A stretch of 47,305 nt of DNA from an uncultured Cytophagaceae bacterium (lineage in GTDB: Bacteria > Bacteroidota > Bacteroidia > Cytophagales > Spirosomataceae): the NCBI GenBank assembly GCA_903933935.1, contig CAIZMB010000144.1:1-47305 (forward strand). Direction: 5' to 3'. The number at the start of each line of letters is the position of its first letter. Within the stretch, counting starts at the first letter, position 1. The position numbers and the translations under genes are program-made. This document shows, one piece after another, positions 29,699-39,695 of this stretch. The notes below the pieces were generated by a model that was not told the origin of the DNA, did not search any database, and saw nothing but the letters and a program-made list of their open reading frames with translations.

Positions 29699-30934
29699 CT
29701 AAAGATCAAAGCTTGGGATTTTCAAAAACTCTCCATTTTTAAGTGCCGAAGCATGGGCTATAATTCCGGGAGCTGTATAAGCTAAGGCTTCAAATACATT
29801 GATTTTTGATTCACGCTTTTGTACGATAGATTCAATGAATTCATGAGTAATGAATGAATGCGAGCCATCATGCCCACTATCATGTCTTAATGGTTCAGGT
29901 AATAGTGGGGACTGCCACCATTTTTCTTGGGCATATTTTTCAATTCTGTTTTCTTTTATTTGAAAACCCGCATCATCTTTCCCCATCGTTTCTACACTAC
30001 GAATAATCGTATGTTCATTTGACTCAGATGCTGATGAAATAAAACTCATTTTTTCACCACGCCATTCAGCACGCTCTGCATTCCTTAACGCACCTTTCCA
30101 GTTCACTTCCACTCGGAATGGATGATTTTTATTGGTTTGAAAAAAGGCCGTTTCATTCCAAAATGGGTTATTATAAGGATTGTTTTTTAAAAGTGGACTT
30201 TGATCTCCATAACCCAATGCACTCACACTGGTTAACCTCTCACCTGTGACTGAAATTAAAAATGAGGTGCAGTGGGTGGGATAGAGCATTGGGGGTAATC
30301 CATGACGCCAAGTAGGTTTTTTGTCCTCAAACCATAAGGTTTCAAGACCGGGATGGTTATATTCAGCCGCCGCACTAAAGATTTCACCAAAGCTATTTTC
30401 TTGATATAATTTCCTGACCGAAATTGTGTTTTGTCTGAAATAACTAGTTTCAGCCATCATATAAATTAAACCCGATTTGACTACCGCTTCTTTCAATTGA
30501 TAACATTCTTCCAAATTTAAAGCGGCTGGCACGGCACATAAAACATGTTTTCCTGCATTTAATGCTAATTTTACATGTTTAACATGATCTGGAGCAGGGG
30601 TAGCAATGAACACTGCGTCGATGTTAGAATCCTCAATTAACTCTTCTAAGGAAGAATAACTTTTGCGACATTTATAGACTTTCATCAAGTTCTCGCGCCT
30701 ATCTAAACGTAAATCACTAACAGCTTCTACGATACAATTTGGATGCTCATGAAATTGAAAACTAGCACCAAATCTCCCTCCTATAATGCCTATGCGTACT
30801 TTTTTTTCTGCTATTGACGTGTTTAAGAAATTAAATTTTGGGATGAATGCCATAGATGCTAATCCGATTCCTGCTTTTTCAACAAATTTTCGTCGGGAAT
30901 GATTTTCAGTATGATTATGTTTCATGATTTTCAA
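29699..30934 (-). CDS. Gfo/Idh/MocA family oxidoreductase with Tat-like leader
   Basis: 'HSRRKFVEKAGIGLASMAF', 'VRIGIIGGRFGASFQFHEHPNCIVEAVSDLR', 'DAVFIATPAPDHVKHVKLALNAGKHVLCAVPAA'. Confidence 0.92.
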   Translation of the reverse strand: MKIMKHNHTENHSRRKFVEKAGIGLASMAFIPKFNFLNTSIAEKKVRIGIIGGRFGASFQFHEHPNCIVEAVSDLRLDRRENLMKVYKCRKSYSSLEELIEDSNIDAVFIATPAPDHVKHVKLALNAGKHVLCAVPAALNLEECYQLKEAVVKSGLIYMMAETSYFRQNTISVRKLYQENSFGEIFSAAAEYNHPGLETLWFEDKKPTWRHGLPPMLYPTHCTSFLISVTGERLTSVSALGYGDQSPLLKNNPYNNPFWNETAFFQTNKNHPFRVEVNWKGALRNAERAEWRGEKMSFISSASESNEHTIIRSVETMGKDDAGFQIKENRIEKYAQEKWWQSPLLPEPLRHDSGHDGSHSFITHEFIESIVQKRESKINVFEALAYTAPGIIAHASALKNGEFLKIPSFDL

Positions 30935-31010
30935 TTATAATAGAAATAGCGTTTAACTTAATTCATTTGGGATTTATTGATGACAGAGTAAATAAACGCA
31001 AATTATATCA

Positions 31011-31040
31011 AAAAAAAGCCTCTTTTCGAGGCTTAATTTT
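31011..31040 (-). terminator. Intrinsic terminator of the AAA+/VWA operon
   Basis: AAAAAAAGCCTC-ttttc-GAGGCTTaaTTTTTT; on the minus strand it follows the stop at 31041 and ends in a T-tract. Confidence 0.9.
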
Positions 31041-32480
31041 TTATAAAATATCTAATAAATCTTTAAATTGGAACCCATCAGTGAGTCGATCTTTCCCTAG
31101 TTTATGGTGTTCGGCTAATGCCCAAAGCACAAACTCTTTTAGAAAATAGCGATCAGTTGCCGGGATATTGGGTTGGTATTTTTTAACCAAATCCTCCAAG
31201 GGTTTAATGGCATCTAGCGAGCTTCGATAATCAGCTTCTGTGCTTTCATCGTAAATAACGATACCTCCTTCAGCAAAAATGGCTTCCATTAATGGGGAAT
31301 AAGGGGTGTCTTCTATTTTTTTGGTCAATTTCTCTATCTTAGGAAATAAGCCAGGCAAAAATGTTTTGATCGCGGAGCCGATCAACTGCTCAGCTACGAA
31401 TGCAGCGCCTTCTTGTTCGCCTTCGTAGACCAACTCAACTTTTCCTGTAATGGCGGGGATAATGCCCATGAAATCGGATAATCGAACGCTTGTGGATGTT
31501 TCTTTAGCTAATAGCGCTCTACGTTCTGCCGTACTTATTAAACTTTCTAACATGGAGATACTCATCCGAGCACTGACTCCGCTTTTATTATCCACGTATT
31601 CACTCTCTCTAGCCTCAAAACATATTTGCTCTAATAAATCATAAGCTAACTCAGGCACATGCACTGCACTAATTTGATTTGAATTTATCCTAGCCTCTTG
31701 TGAGGAAATTTTACGAGCTATTGCAATACTTTCAGGATAATGAGTCAAAATTTGAGAACCAATTCGATCTTTTAAAGGGGTTACAATACTACCTCTATTG
31801 GTATAATCCTCAGGATTTGCCGTGAAAATAAATTGCATGTCTAAGGGCAAACGCAATTTGAAACCACGAATTTGAATATCACCTTCTTGAAGAATATTAA
31901 ATAAGGCTACTTGAATTCTCGCTTGAAGGTCTGGAATTTCATTGATAACGAAGATGCACCGATTGGCCCTCGGGATCATCCCAAAATGGATCACTCGATC
32001 ATCTGCATAGGATAGTTTTAAATTAGCGGCTTTAATGGGATCTACATCGCCTATTAAATCAGCCACAGTAACATCAGGAGTTGCTAATTTTTCTACAAAC
32101 CTGTCAGACCGATGCAAAAATGCGATGGGTGTTTTGTCTCCCATCTCAGCGATCAAATCACGTGAGAAACGCGAAATAGGGGACAATGGATCATCATTGA
32201 TTTCAGAGCCTTGAACCACGGGTATGTATTCATCTAATAAATTGACCATCAACCTGGCTAAACGTGTTTTTGCTTGCCCTCGTAAACCCAATAAGTTTAT
32301 ATTGTGGCGTGATAAAATGGCTCGCTCTAATTCAGGAATGACGGAATTTTCAAAACCGTGAACGCCCTCAAAAACAGTCGTTCCCGCCTGCATGTGCTTG
32401 ATTAAATTATCTCTTAATTCGTCTTTAATAGATTTGCTGGCATAACCAGAAGCTTTTAATTCACCTAAATTTTTGATCAT
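31041..32480 (-). CDS. AAA+ ATPase, MoxR/Mg-chelatase subunit I-like
   Basis: 'ERAILSRHNINLLGLRGQAKTRLARLMVNLL', 'RCIFVINEIPDLQARIQVALFNILQEGDIQIRG', 'FIFTANPEDYTNRGSIVTPLKDRIGSQI'. Confidence 0.92.
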   Translation of the reverse strand: MIKNLGELKASGYASKSIKDELRDNLIKHMQAGTTVFEGVHGFENSVIPELERAILSRHNINLLGLRGQAKTRLARLMVNLLDEYIPVVQGSEINDDPLSPISRFSRDLIAEMGDKTPIAFLHRSDRFVEKLATPDVTVADLIGDVDPIKAANLKLSYADDRVIHFGMIPRANRCIFVINEIPDLQARIQVALFNILQEGDIQIRGFKLRLPLDMQFIFTANPEDYTNRGSIVTPLKDRIGSQILTHYPESIAIARKISSQEARINSNQISAVHVPELAYDLLEQICFEARESEYVDNKSGVSARMSISMLESLISTAERRALLAKETSTSVRLSDFMGIIPAITGKVELVYEGEQEGAAFVAEQLIGSAIKTFLPGLFPKIEKLTKKIEDTPYSPLMEAIFAEGGIVIYDESTEADYRSSLDAIKPLEDLVKKYQPNIPATDRYFLKEFVLWALAEHHKLGKDRLTDGFQFKDLLDIL

Positions 32481-32481
32481 T

Positions 32482-33600
32482 TTATTTTAGTCTTTTCTTT
32501 CTATTTGTTTCGTAATCTTGAAAAATCATTTCTCCTAAACCTTTTAAACCTGTGTAGAATGCCTTTCCTTGGTTGGTTTCAGTGAATTTGTCTACAAATT
32601 GTTGGAGATACGAATCTCTGGCAATCATAAAGGTAGTAATGGGGATATGTAATTTTCGGGCTTGCGCTGCTTGAGTGTAACATTTTTCTGTTACATAAGG
32701 ATCCAATCCATTGCTATTCATGTAATATGTTCCGTCTCTTTCCTTAACACAACTGGGTTTACCATCCGTAATCATAAAAATTTGTTTGTTGGTATTCCTT
32801 TTTCTTCGCAAAATATCCATGGCTAATTGTAATCCAGCGACGGTATTGGTGTGATAAGGCCCAACTTTCAAATAGGGGATATCTTTAATGGAGATGCTCC
32901 AGGCATCATTTCCAAAAACCAAGATATCAATCGTATCTTTTGGATAGCGCGTGGTGATGAGTTCCGCTAAAGCCATGGCTACCTTTTTAGCCGGAGTAAT
33001 TCGATCTTCCCCATACAAGATCATGGAATGACTGATGTCGATCATTAAAACCGTGCTCATTTGGGATTTATAGGTTGAATCCTCCACCACTAAATCTTCT
33101 TCAGTTAATTCGAAAGAACCAATTCCATGATTAATTTGTGCATTTTTTAGACTTTCGGTTAGCGATATTTTCTCTAATCCATCTCCAAAATGGTAACTTC
33201 TAAATTCCCCCGTGAGTTCATCTCCTAATCCTGCCGCTTTAGTTTTATGGTTTCCTGCACCGCTTTTATTTAAATTTCCAAAGATATTTTCTAAGGCTTG
33301 TTGGCGTATCGCCCTTTCCGTCTTCGCCGTAATACCCATACCAGATCCACCTTCGGCATCAATTTCTTCTCGGATATAGCCTTTGGCTTTTAAATCTTCA
33401 ATAAAATCTTCGATGGTATAATTTTCATCGGTTAATTCGTATTCCTTGTTCAATTCGCGCAGCCAATCAATCGCTTCATCAAAATCACCCGATGTGTGTG
33501 TGATTAATTCTTTAAATATGCCAAAAAGTTTTTCAAAAGGGGATGTACCTTTTTCCTCATATTGTTTAAAATAAAAACCTTTTTTACCAGAATTGTTCAT
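32482..33600 (-). CDS. VWA domain-containing protein (chelatase subunit D-like partner)
   Basis: MIDAS 'VLMIDISHSMILYGEDRITPAKKVAMALAEL', 'MITDGKPSC'; ends 2 nt before the AAA+ gene starts. Confidence 0.92.
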   Translation of the reverse strand: MNNSGKKGFYFKQYEEKGTSPFEKLFGIFKELITHTSGDFDEAIDWLRELNKEYELTDENYTIEDFIEDLKAKGYIREEIDAEGGSGMGITAKTERAIRQQALENIFGNLNKSGAGNHKTKAAGLGDELTGEFRSYHFGDGLEKISLTESLKNAQINHGIGSFELTEEDLVVEDSTYKSQMSTVLMIDISHSMILYGEDRITPAKKVAMALAELITTRYPKDTIDILVFGNDAWSISIKDIPYLKVGPYHTNTVAGLQLAMDILRRKRNTNKQIFMITDGKPSCVKERDGTYYMNSNGLDPYVTEKCYTQAAQARKLHIPITTFMIARDSYLQQFVDKFTETNQGKAFYTGLKGLGEMIFQDYETNRKKRLK

Positions 33601-33623
33601 GTTGTTTTAAACCTTATTGTCGA

Positions 33624-33631
33624 TATATTTG
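33624..33631 (+). promoter_or_regulatory. Bacteroidota -7 promoter element (TAnnTTTG)
   Basis: TATATTTG 29 nt upstream of the CrtA-like start at 33659. Confidence 0.4.
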
Positions 33632-33658
33632 TTCAAAATTAGGCTAATTTAGATGTAA

Positions 33659-34330
33659 ATGAGTGAAAAAATAATTTCAATTCGATTTTTAAGTTTCAAG
33701 GGGTTTTCAAATAAGCGTTTTGCTTTTGCTCAAATGGGAATTTCGTTCATTAATCCTTGGAATCATGCGGGTTTGTTATTTTCAAAGCATTTGGGTGTGG
33801 GTGCGGGAAATGGTTTTTCTGTTTGGCCTGATTTTTCTATGTATGCCTTTTTAGGTGTATTTGAGTCTCAAAAATCTTCGGATGATTTTTTTGCAGCGAA
33901 TGCTCGTTGGTCTGCCTTAAAAAACCAATCAAGCGAATTGAATGGTTGGGATACTGTGGCCATCAAAGGCCATGGAACTTGGAATGGAAACAATCCTTTT
34001 GAAATGGGAGAAGATCCTGGCATTGGACCTATTTTGGTTTTGACGCGTGCGAGTATCGTTTGGTACAAATCCCTGTTATTTTGGTTCAATGTCTCTCATG
34101 CCAGTAAATACTTATCTTCAAAAAGCGGTTTACTATTTGCCAAAGGGGTAGGGGAATTTCCATTATTGGAACAAGCCACCTTAAGTCTTTGGGAGTCGGA
34201 AGAAATCTTAGATCAATTTGCTTATAAAAGTAAAGAGCACGCGCCTATGATTAAAAAGACGCGTGCGCTAAAATGGTATTCTGAAGAAATGTTTATCCGC
34301 ATGCGCGTCATGAAAACGATAAATGAATAA
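33659..34330 (+). CDS. crtA: Spheroidene monooxygenase (CrtA)-like protein
   Basis: 'GVGAGNGFSVWPDFSMYAFLGVF', 'GTWNGNNPFE...GPILVLTRASIVWYKSLLFW', 'LLFAKGVGEFPLLEQATLSLWES', 'TRALKWYSEEMFIRMRV' match the CrtA pattern as remembered. Confidence 0.8.
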   Translation: MSEKIISIRFLSFKGFSNKRFAFAQMGISFINPWNHAGLLFSKHLGVGAGNGFSVWPDFSMYAFLGVFESQKSSDDFFAANARWSALKNQSSELNGWDTVAIKGHGTWNGNNPFEMGEDPGIGPILVLTRASIVWYKSLLFWFNVSHASKYLSSKSGLLFAKGVGEFPLLEQATLSLWESEEILDQFAYKSKEHAPMIKKTRALKWYSEEMFIRMRVMKTINE

Positions 34331-34348
34331 AATTGATTAAGCTTTTTG

Positions 34349-34367
34349 GGACGAGGTAAACCCGTCC
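34349..34367. repeat. Hairpin between crtA-like and PII genes
   Basis: GGACGaGG-taaa-CCCGTCC; no T-tract, so a terminator role is uncertain. Confidence 0.4.
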
Positions 34368-34373
34368 TCTACA

Positions 34374-34438
34374 TTACCTAATTCCTCTTACTTATTACCT
34401 ATTACCTATTACCTAATACCTCTTACCTAATTTACCTA
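34374..34438. repeat. Heptanucleotide tandem repeat (TTACCTA)n
   Basis: Units in 7-nt phase from 34374, 34381, 34388, 34395, 34402, 34409, 34416 and 34423: TTACCTA ATTCCTC TTACTTA TTACCTA TTACCTA TTACCTA ATACCTC TTACCTA. A ninth unit at 34432 follows a 2-nt insert. Confidence 0.85.
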
Positions 34439-34773
34439 ATCGCCTCAATACCCCTCGTTCTCGTCCTAATCCTAATCGCATCCTGGACATCATAAACAAA
34501 GATTTTTCCATCCCCTGTGTTTCCTTCTGAGGCATTGTCTAAGATCACACTTAAACATTTTTCTAGGTTTTCATCACTGACCACGCAGATGATCATGATT
34601 TTAGGTAATAGAATTAATGACTTTTCGGTACCCCGATAAATCTCCGAATAGCCTTGTTGCAAACCGGCTCCACGAACGGGAACAACGGTCATACAAGGAA
34701 TATTAGCATCGATCAAGCCTTTTTGAATAGCTTTTAATTTCGATGGTTTTACAATGGCTTCTACCTTTTTCAT
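34432..34773 (-). CDS. P-II family nitrogen regulator
   Basis: 'MKKVEAIVKPSKLKAIQKGL', T-loop 'GLQQGYSEIYRGTE', 'NTGDGKIFVYDVQDAIRIRTRTRG'. Confidence 0.96.
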   Translation of the reverse strand: MKKVEAIVKPSKLKAIQKGLIDANIPCMTVVPVRGAGLQQGYSEIYRGTEKSLILLPKIMIICVVSDENLEKCLSVILDNASEGNTGDGKIFVYDVQDAIRIRTRTRGIEAIR

Positions 34774-34791
34774 ATCTAATTTTTTTAGCTA

Positions 34792-36045
34792 TTATTCAAA
34801 TGTTGTATAAGATTCTACTCCAAATTCAACCGCATCAATACCCGCAGATTCTGCTTTATGACTCAGTCTAATTCCCATGGTCGCTTTCAATATTCTAAAA
34901 ATGGTATAAGTTAGAACAAATGAGAATACACTAATCACCGCTACCCCTATAAATTGAATGAATAATTGGCCTGTTTCGCCTGTGATAAATAAGCCATTTT
35001 TTTCTGAAAATAAACCTACGGCAATCGTACCAAAGAAACCATTTATTCCATGAACGGCGATAGCTCCCACGGGATCATCAATTTTCAAATTGTCTACGAT
35101 TACGACGGCCATGTCCACTAAAGTTCCGGCCACCAATCCAATGATTAAAGCACTATTTGGACTAACCACATTGCATCCAGCGGTAATGGCCACTAAACCG
35201 GCCAAAACGCCATTGATCACCATGGTAATATCTACTTTTTTATAGCGTAAAAAGGTATAACAGATCGTTGAAATTCCTCCTGCGGCTGAAGCTAAAAATG
35301 TATTTGTAGCTACTGAACCTATTAATTCCCATTTGCCAACAGCCCCCAAGGTGGACCCAGGATTGAAACCGAACCAACCAAACCACAACATGAAAGCACC
35401 CACGGCTGATAAAGTCAGATTATGTCCCGGTATCGCGTTTATACTTCCATCTTCATTGTATTTGCCCAATCGAGGTCCTAAAACAATCGCACCAGCTAAG
35501 GCAGCAAAACCACCCATCGCATGAACAGCCGCAGAACCTGCAAAATCATTAAAACCTTGTACAGCTAACCAGCCATTTGGATTCCAAACCCAATTAGCCG
35601 CCAACGGATACATCACGGCACAAAATAGGGTAACAAAAACGGCATAGGACCACATTTTCATTCGCTCGGCAACTCCACCGGAAACAATGGAAATAGCAGC
35701 CACCGCAAAGCCCATTTGGATAAACCAAAATAAACTATTCGAAATGGTCAATCCTAATCCTAAATCTTCTTTTGAAATACCAAAATCGAAGGCCCAATAG
35801 CCATTCGATTTTCCATAAGCAATTCCAAAACCGACTAAATAAAAGGCAACACCTCCAAATAAGATGTCAATCATTACTTTGGCGATAATGCTGACCGCAT
35901 TTTTAGATCGGACAAATCCCGCCTCTAAGAGAGCGAATCCACCTTCCATTTGGAAGATTAAAGCCGCACAAATGGCGACCCAAACAGTGTCAATTGCGTG
36001 TGTAAGTTCTACTTGCTGAGCAGCAAGCGTGGCAGTTTCATTCAT
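34792..36045 (-). CDS. amtB: Ammonium transporter (Amt family)
   Basis: 'AALIFQMEGGFALLEAGFVRSKN', 'DFAGSAAVHAMGGFAALAGAIVLGPRLG', 'LWFGWFGFNPGST', 'AIAVHGINGFFGTIAVGLF'. Confidence 0.97.
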   Translation of the reverse strand: MNETATLAAQQVELTHAIDTVWVAICAALIFQMEGGFALLEAGFVRSKNAVSIIAKVMIDILFGGVAFYLVGFGIAYGKSNGYWAFDFGISKEDLGLGLTISNSLFWFIQMGFAVAAISIVSGGVAERMKMWSYAVFVTLFCAVMYPLAANWVWNPNGWLAVQGFNDFAGSAAVHAMGGFAALAGAIVLGPRLGKYNEDGSINAIPGHNLTLSAVGAFMLWFGWFGFNPGSTLGAVGKWELIGSVATNTFLASAAGGISTICYTFLRYKKVDITMVINGVLAGLVAITAGCNVVSPNSALIIGLVAGTLVDMAVVIVDNLKIDDPVGAIAVHGINGFFGTIAVGLFSEKNGLFITGETGQLFIQFIGVAVISVFSFVLTYTIFRILKATMGIRLSHKAESAGIDAVEFGVESYTTFE

Positions 36046-36145
36046 GATTTTGTTTCGTATATAATGCTTATTGTTACAAAAATAAAAAAGGATTTGGATT
36101 TACATACATTTTGCGTCAACTTTAAGGAAACTAAACCATAAAATT

Positions 36146-37792
36146 ATGAAAGCAAGTCGTCGTGATTTCATTCAATCTTTGGGCCTTGGCTCAGCAAGTT
36201 TAAGTCTAGGGCATTATAACGGTTATTTAAAGGATTCTAAATCTCTCTCTTTAGATGATCAACAATTATTTGTTGGTGATAATATTGCAGTCGCTAACAC
36301 ACAATACGGAAAAGTTCGCGGCTTCATACTACGCGGAATCCATACTTTTTTAGGCATACCTTATGGAGCGGATACGTCTGGAAGTAATCGATTTATGCCT
36401 CCCCAAAAACCCAATCCTTGGACTGAAACTCGTCCTGCTGTCTGGTGGGGAAATACAGCTCCTCAAATCATGGACAATCGATATGCAAATCAATATGCTT
36501 CTTTTGTGGATCATTGGAATTATGATGATGTTTCCGAGGATTGTTTGCGCATCAATGTGTGGACTCCTACGTTAGATCAGAAAAAAAGGCCTGTTATTTT
36601 ATGGTTGCACGGAGGTGGCTATACGAATGGGAATGCCATAGAGCAGGATGGATATCATGGGGAGAACCTTTCGAGGTTTGGTGATGTGGTTTTTTGCTCA
36701 ATCAATCATCGTTTAGGAGCTTTAGGTTATAGTCAGCTTTCTGCGGCTGGTGGTCATCCGGCCTCAGGAAATGTAGGTAATTTAGATATGGTTGCTTCAT
36801 TGGAATGGATTCGAGATAATATTTCAAATTTTGGCGGCGATCCAGGTAATGTGACCATTATAGGTCAATCTGGTGGAGGTTCTAAAGTGACAACTTTGAT
36901 GAATATGCCTTCTGCTAAAGGGTTGTTTCATAAAGCAGTTGCTTTGAGTGGTAGTTCATTGAGTGGGACGAATAAAGAATTTGCTGAGAAAGTTGGACTT
37001 AAAATTATGGAAGAAGTTGGTTTGAAACCGGGTGATATCAAAGGTTTGCAGAAACTTTCTTGGCGTGAATACATTGACGTGGCCAACAAAGCTGCCGCTA
37101 AAATGGGGGATGAAGCTAAGCGTATGAATATTGCCCGAGCTGGTTTTTCACCGGTAGGAGATGGCCAATACTTAGCTGCAGGGGAATTCTTTAAAGATTC
37201 TTCTCATTTTTCAGCCGACATTCCTTTATTAATTAATACAACTTTTCATGAGCAATCTCCATCTAGAACAGATGCTCTTTTGGAAACAATAACTTTCTCA
37301 GGAGTCAAAGAGAAACTAAAAATTAGGTTTGCTGATCAAACTAGTAATGTAGTGGATGCTTATGCTAAAAATTTCCCTGAGGCTAAGCCGATTGAAATTT
37401 GGGCCTTAATTAATTCCAATCGTAAAAATGCCATAGCAACAGCGAATGTGAAGTCGGGACAGAAAAAAGCTCCCGTGTATGTTTCTTGGTTTGGCTGGCA
37501 ACCACCGCTATTTGATGGTAGAATGCGTGCTTTTCATTGCGATGACATTTGCTTTTGGTTTTATAATACGGACTTAATGCTAACTCATACCGGAGGTGGT
37601 AAACGTCCAAGAGCATTGTCAGAAAAAATGGCTAAAAGCTTTCTTAATTTTGTTAGAACTGGAAATCCCAATGGAGGTGGTTTGCCTAATTGGAAACCTT
37701 ATACGGCTGAAAAAGGGGAGACCATGATATTAAATGATCAATCAATGCTTGCTTTAGATCCTGATCGTGAGGCGAGAAAATCTTTAAGTTAA
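36146..37792 (+). CDS. Carboxylesterase/type-B lipase family protein with Tat-like leader
   Basis: 'SRRDFIQSLGLGSASLSLG', 'GIPYGADTSGSNRFMPP', 'SEDCLRINVWTP', 'VILWLHGGGYTNGNA', 'NITNFGGDPGNVTIIGQSGGGSKV'-like active-site segment. Confidence 0.95.
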   Translation: MKASRRDFIQSLGLGSASLSLGHYNGYLKDSKSLSLDDQQLFVGDNIAVANTQYGKVRGFILRGIHTFLGIPYGADTSGSNRFMPPQKPNPWTETRPAVWWGNTAPQIMDNRYANQYASFVDHWNYDDVSEDCLRINVWTPTLDQKKRPVILWLHGGGYTNGNAIEQDGYHGENLSRFGDVVFCSINHRLGALGYSQLSAAGGHPASGNVGNLDMVASLEWIRDNISNFGGDPGNVTIIGQSGGGSKVTTLMNMPSAKGLFHKAVALSGSSLSGTNKEFAEKVGLKIMEEVGLKPGDIKGLQKLSWREYIDVANKAAAKMGDEAKRMNIARAGFSPVGDGQYLAAGEFFKDSSHFSADIPLLINTTFHEQSPSRTDALLETITFSGVKEKLKIRFADQTSNVVDAYAKNFPEAKPIEIWALINSNRKNAIATANVKSGQKKAPVYVSWFGWQPPLFDGRMRAFHCDDICFWFYNTDLMLTHTGGGKRPRALSEKMAKSFLNFVRTGNPNGGGLPNWKPYTAEKGETMILNDQSMLALDPDREARKSLS

Positions 37793-37799
37793 TTTATGT

Positions 37800-39695
37800 A
37801 TGAAATATATTTTTTTAGTTCTCATTTGTTTGACATCCTTTGTTTTTAGGGGTCAAACACCTTCCATTATCCCTGTACCGTTAAAGGCTGAATATCCAAA
37901 AGGGTCTTATTCTTTGCCTTCCACCTTGACTTTGTCGGGACCTAACGATCCCACCTTAAAAGTGGCTTTCAAGGTATTTTCCGAGAAAATTAAAAAGGCT
38001 ACGGGTTATAAATTATCTTGGGTTTATGGAGATCAAGCGAAAGCTAATATTCGATTTGTTTTAACTAAATCGTTTGATTCATCGCTTGGAAAAGAAGGCT
38101 ATCGCCTTCAAGTAAATCAGAGCGGAGTTCAAATTTCGGCTAACAATCCCGTGGGTTTGTTTTATGGAATTCAAACGTTAGGCCAATTATTACCCAAAGA
38201 AATAGAGTCAAAAACGATAGTAAATGGTGTTTCTTGGAAAATTCCTTTTGCGAATATTCAGGACACGCCAAGATTCGCATGGCGCGGAATGATGTTTGAC
38301 GTAGCGAGGCATTTCTTTACAAAGGACCAGGTAAAGCAATTTATTGACGAAATGGTTGCCTATAAATACAATTTATTGCATCTGCATTTGACCGATGATG
38401 AAGGTTGGCGCATTGAAATTAAATCATTTCCTAATTTGACAAAAAAGGGTGCTTTTAATGTGAAGAAAATAGGCCGATTTACGGAGTTTTCTAAACCTGA
38501 GCCGAATGAACCTCGTGATTTTGGTGGATTCTTTACACAAGATGACATACGAGAATTGGTTAAATATGCCAAAGATCGATTTGTCGATATCATGCCAGAA
38601 ATAGATGTTCCTGGACATTCGATGGCTGCTGTAGCTTCATACCCAGAACTTTCATGTACCCCTGAAGCAGTAAATTACCAAGTTATTTCTGGCGAACCTT
38701 TTATTGATTGGTCTACCGATCATGCTATTGCTTTGCAGGATAACACGTTATGTCCAGCTAATGAAAAGGTGTACACTTTTTTAGATAAGGTTTTTGGTGA
38801 AGTGTCTGAATTATTTCCTTTTGAATATATTCACATGGGTGGGGATGAATGTCCTAAAAATTATTGGGATAAAAATCCTCAAATTCAAGCTTTAAGAATC
38901 AAAGAAGGTTTGAAAAATTCTCAAGAAGTTCAAGCCTATTTTACACGCCGTTTGGAAAAAATCATTACTTCAAAAGGAAAAAAAATGATGGGCTGGGATG
39001 AGATATTAGAAGGGGGAGGACTACCCAAAAACACTGCTGTTATGTCATGGAGGGGGATTAAAGGGGGTATTCAGGCGGCTAATGATGGGCACCAAGTGGT
39101 TATGACGCCTAACTCAAATGTATACCTTGATTTAATGCAAGGCGATGGAATTATCGAGCCTCCTGTGTACGAAACTGTCCGACTTAAAAATTCGTATGAT
39201 TTCAATCCGGTGCCTGCAGGGGTAAATGCTGAATTAATTAAAGGTGGCCAAGCGAATTTATGGTCTGAGCAATTGTTTAATTACCGACATCTTCAATATA
39301 TGTTATATCCCCGCGCTTGGGCTGTGGCTGAAGATTTATGGTCCAGCCATGAGAATAAAAATTGGAATAATTTTATTGGCCGAGTAGAAAACCATTTTGA
39401 ACGTTCTGATGTAGCGGAGATTAAATACGCTCGGAGCATGTATGACCCTATCTTTAAGTTTTCAAAAACGTCTAAGGGAGAAATTCAGGTAGATATGAAG
39501 TCTGAGGTAGAGAATATTTCATTCCACTATAGTTTTGATCATTCACTGCCCGACCATTATTACCCTACTGCATCTGGACTTATCACTGTGCCTAAGGATG
39601 CAGTTGAAATGCGCGTGATTAGTTATCGGGGTAAAAAACCCATGGGTCAAATGATTCGTTTTCCAATTTCTGACATGTTAAAACGAATAAAGTAA
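37800..39695 (+). CDS. Glycoside hydrolase family 20 beta-N-acetylhexosaminidase
   Basis: 'WRGMMFDVARHFFTKDQVKQFIDEMVAYKYNLLHLHLTDDEGWRIEI', 'PEIDVPGHSMAAVASYPEL', catalytic 'YIHMGGDECPKNYW', 'GWDEILEGG', 'NLWSEQLFNYRHLQYMLYPRAWAVAEDLW'. Confidence 0.97.
   Translation: MKYIFLVLICLTSFVFRGQTPSIIPVPLKAEYPKGSYSLPSTLTLSGPNDPTLKVAFKVFSEKIKKATGYKLSWVYGDQAKANIRFVLTKSFDSSLGKEGYRLQVNQSGVQISANNPVGLFYGIQTLGQLLPKEIESKTIVNGVSWKIPFANIQDTPRFAWRGMMFDVARHFFTKDQVKQFIDEMVAYKYNLLHLHLTDDEGWRIEIKSFPNLTKKGAFNVKKIGRFTEFSKPEPNEPRDFGGFFTQDDIRELVKYAKDRFVDIMPEIDVPGHSMAAVASYPELSCTPEAVNYQVISGEPFIDWSTDHAIALQDNTLCPANEKVYTFLDKVFGEVSELFPFEYIHMGGDECPKNYWDKNPQIQALRIKEGLKNSQEVQAYFTRRLEKIITSKGKKMMGWDEILEGGGLPKNTAVMSWRGIKGGIQAANDGHQVVMTPNSNVYLDLMQGDGIIEPPVYETVRLKNSYDFNPVPAGVNAELIKGGQANLWSEQLFNYRHLQYMLYPRAWAVAEDLWSSHENKNWNNFIGRVENHFERSDVAEIKYARSMYDPIFKFSKTSKGEIQVDMKSEVENISFHYSFDHSLPDHYYPTASGLITVPKDAVEMRVISYRGKKPMGQMIRFPISDMLKRIK

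Noticed and set aside
31041-33600. Mg-chelatase for (bacterio)chlorophyll synthesis
   Set aside because: No bch/chl genes or ChlH in the window; AAA+/VWA pairs of this type are widespread in non-phototrophs.
34374-34438. CRISPR array
   Set aside because: Repeat unit is 7 nt with no spacers and no cas genes nearby; it is a microsatellite-like tandem repeat.
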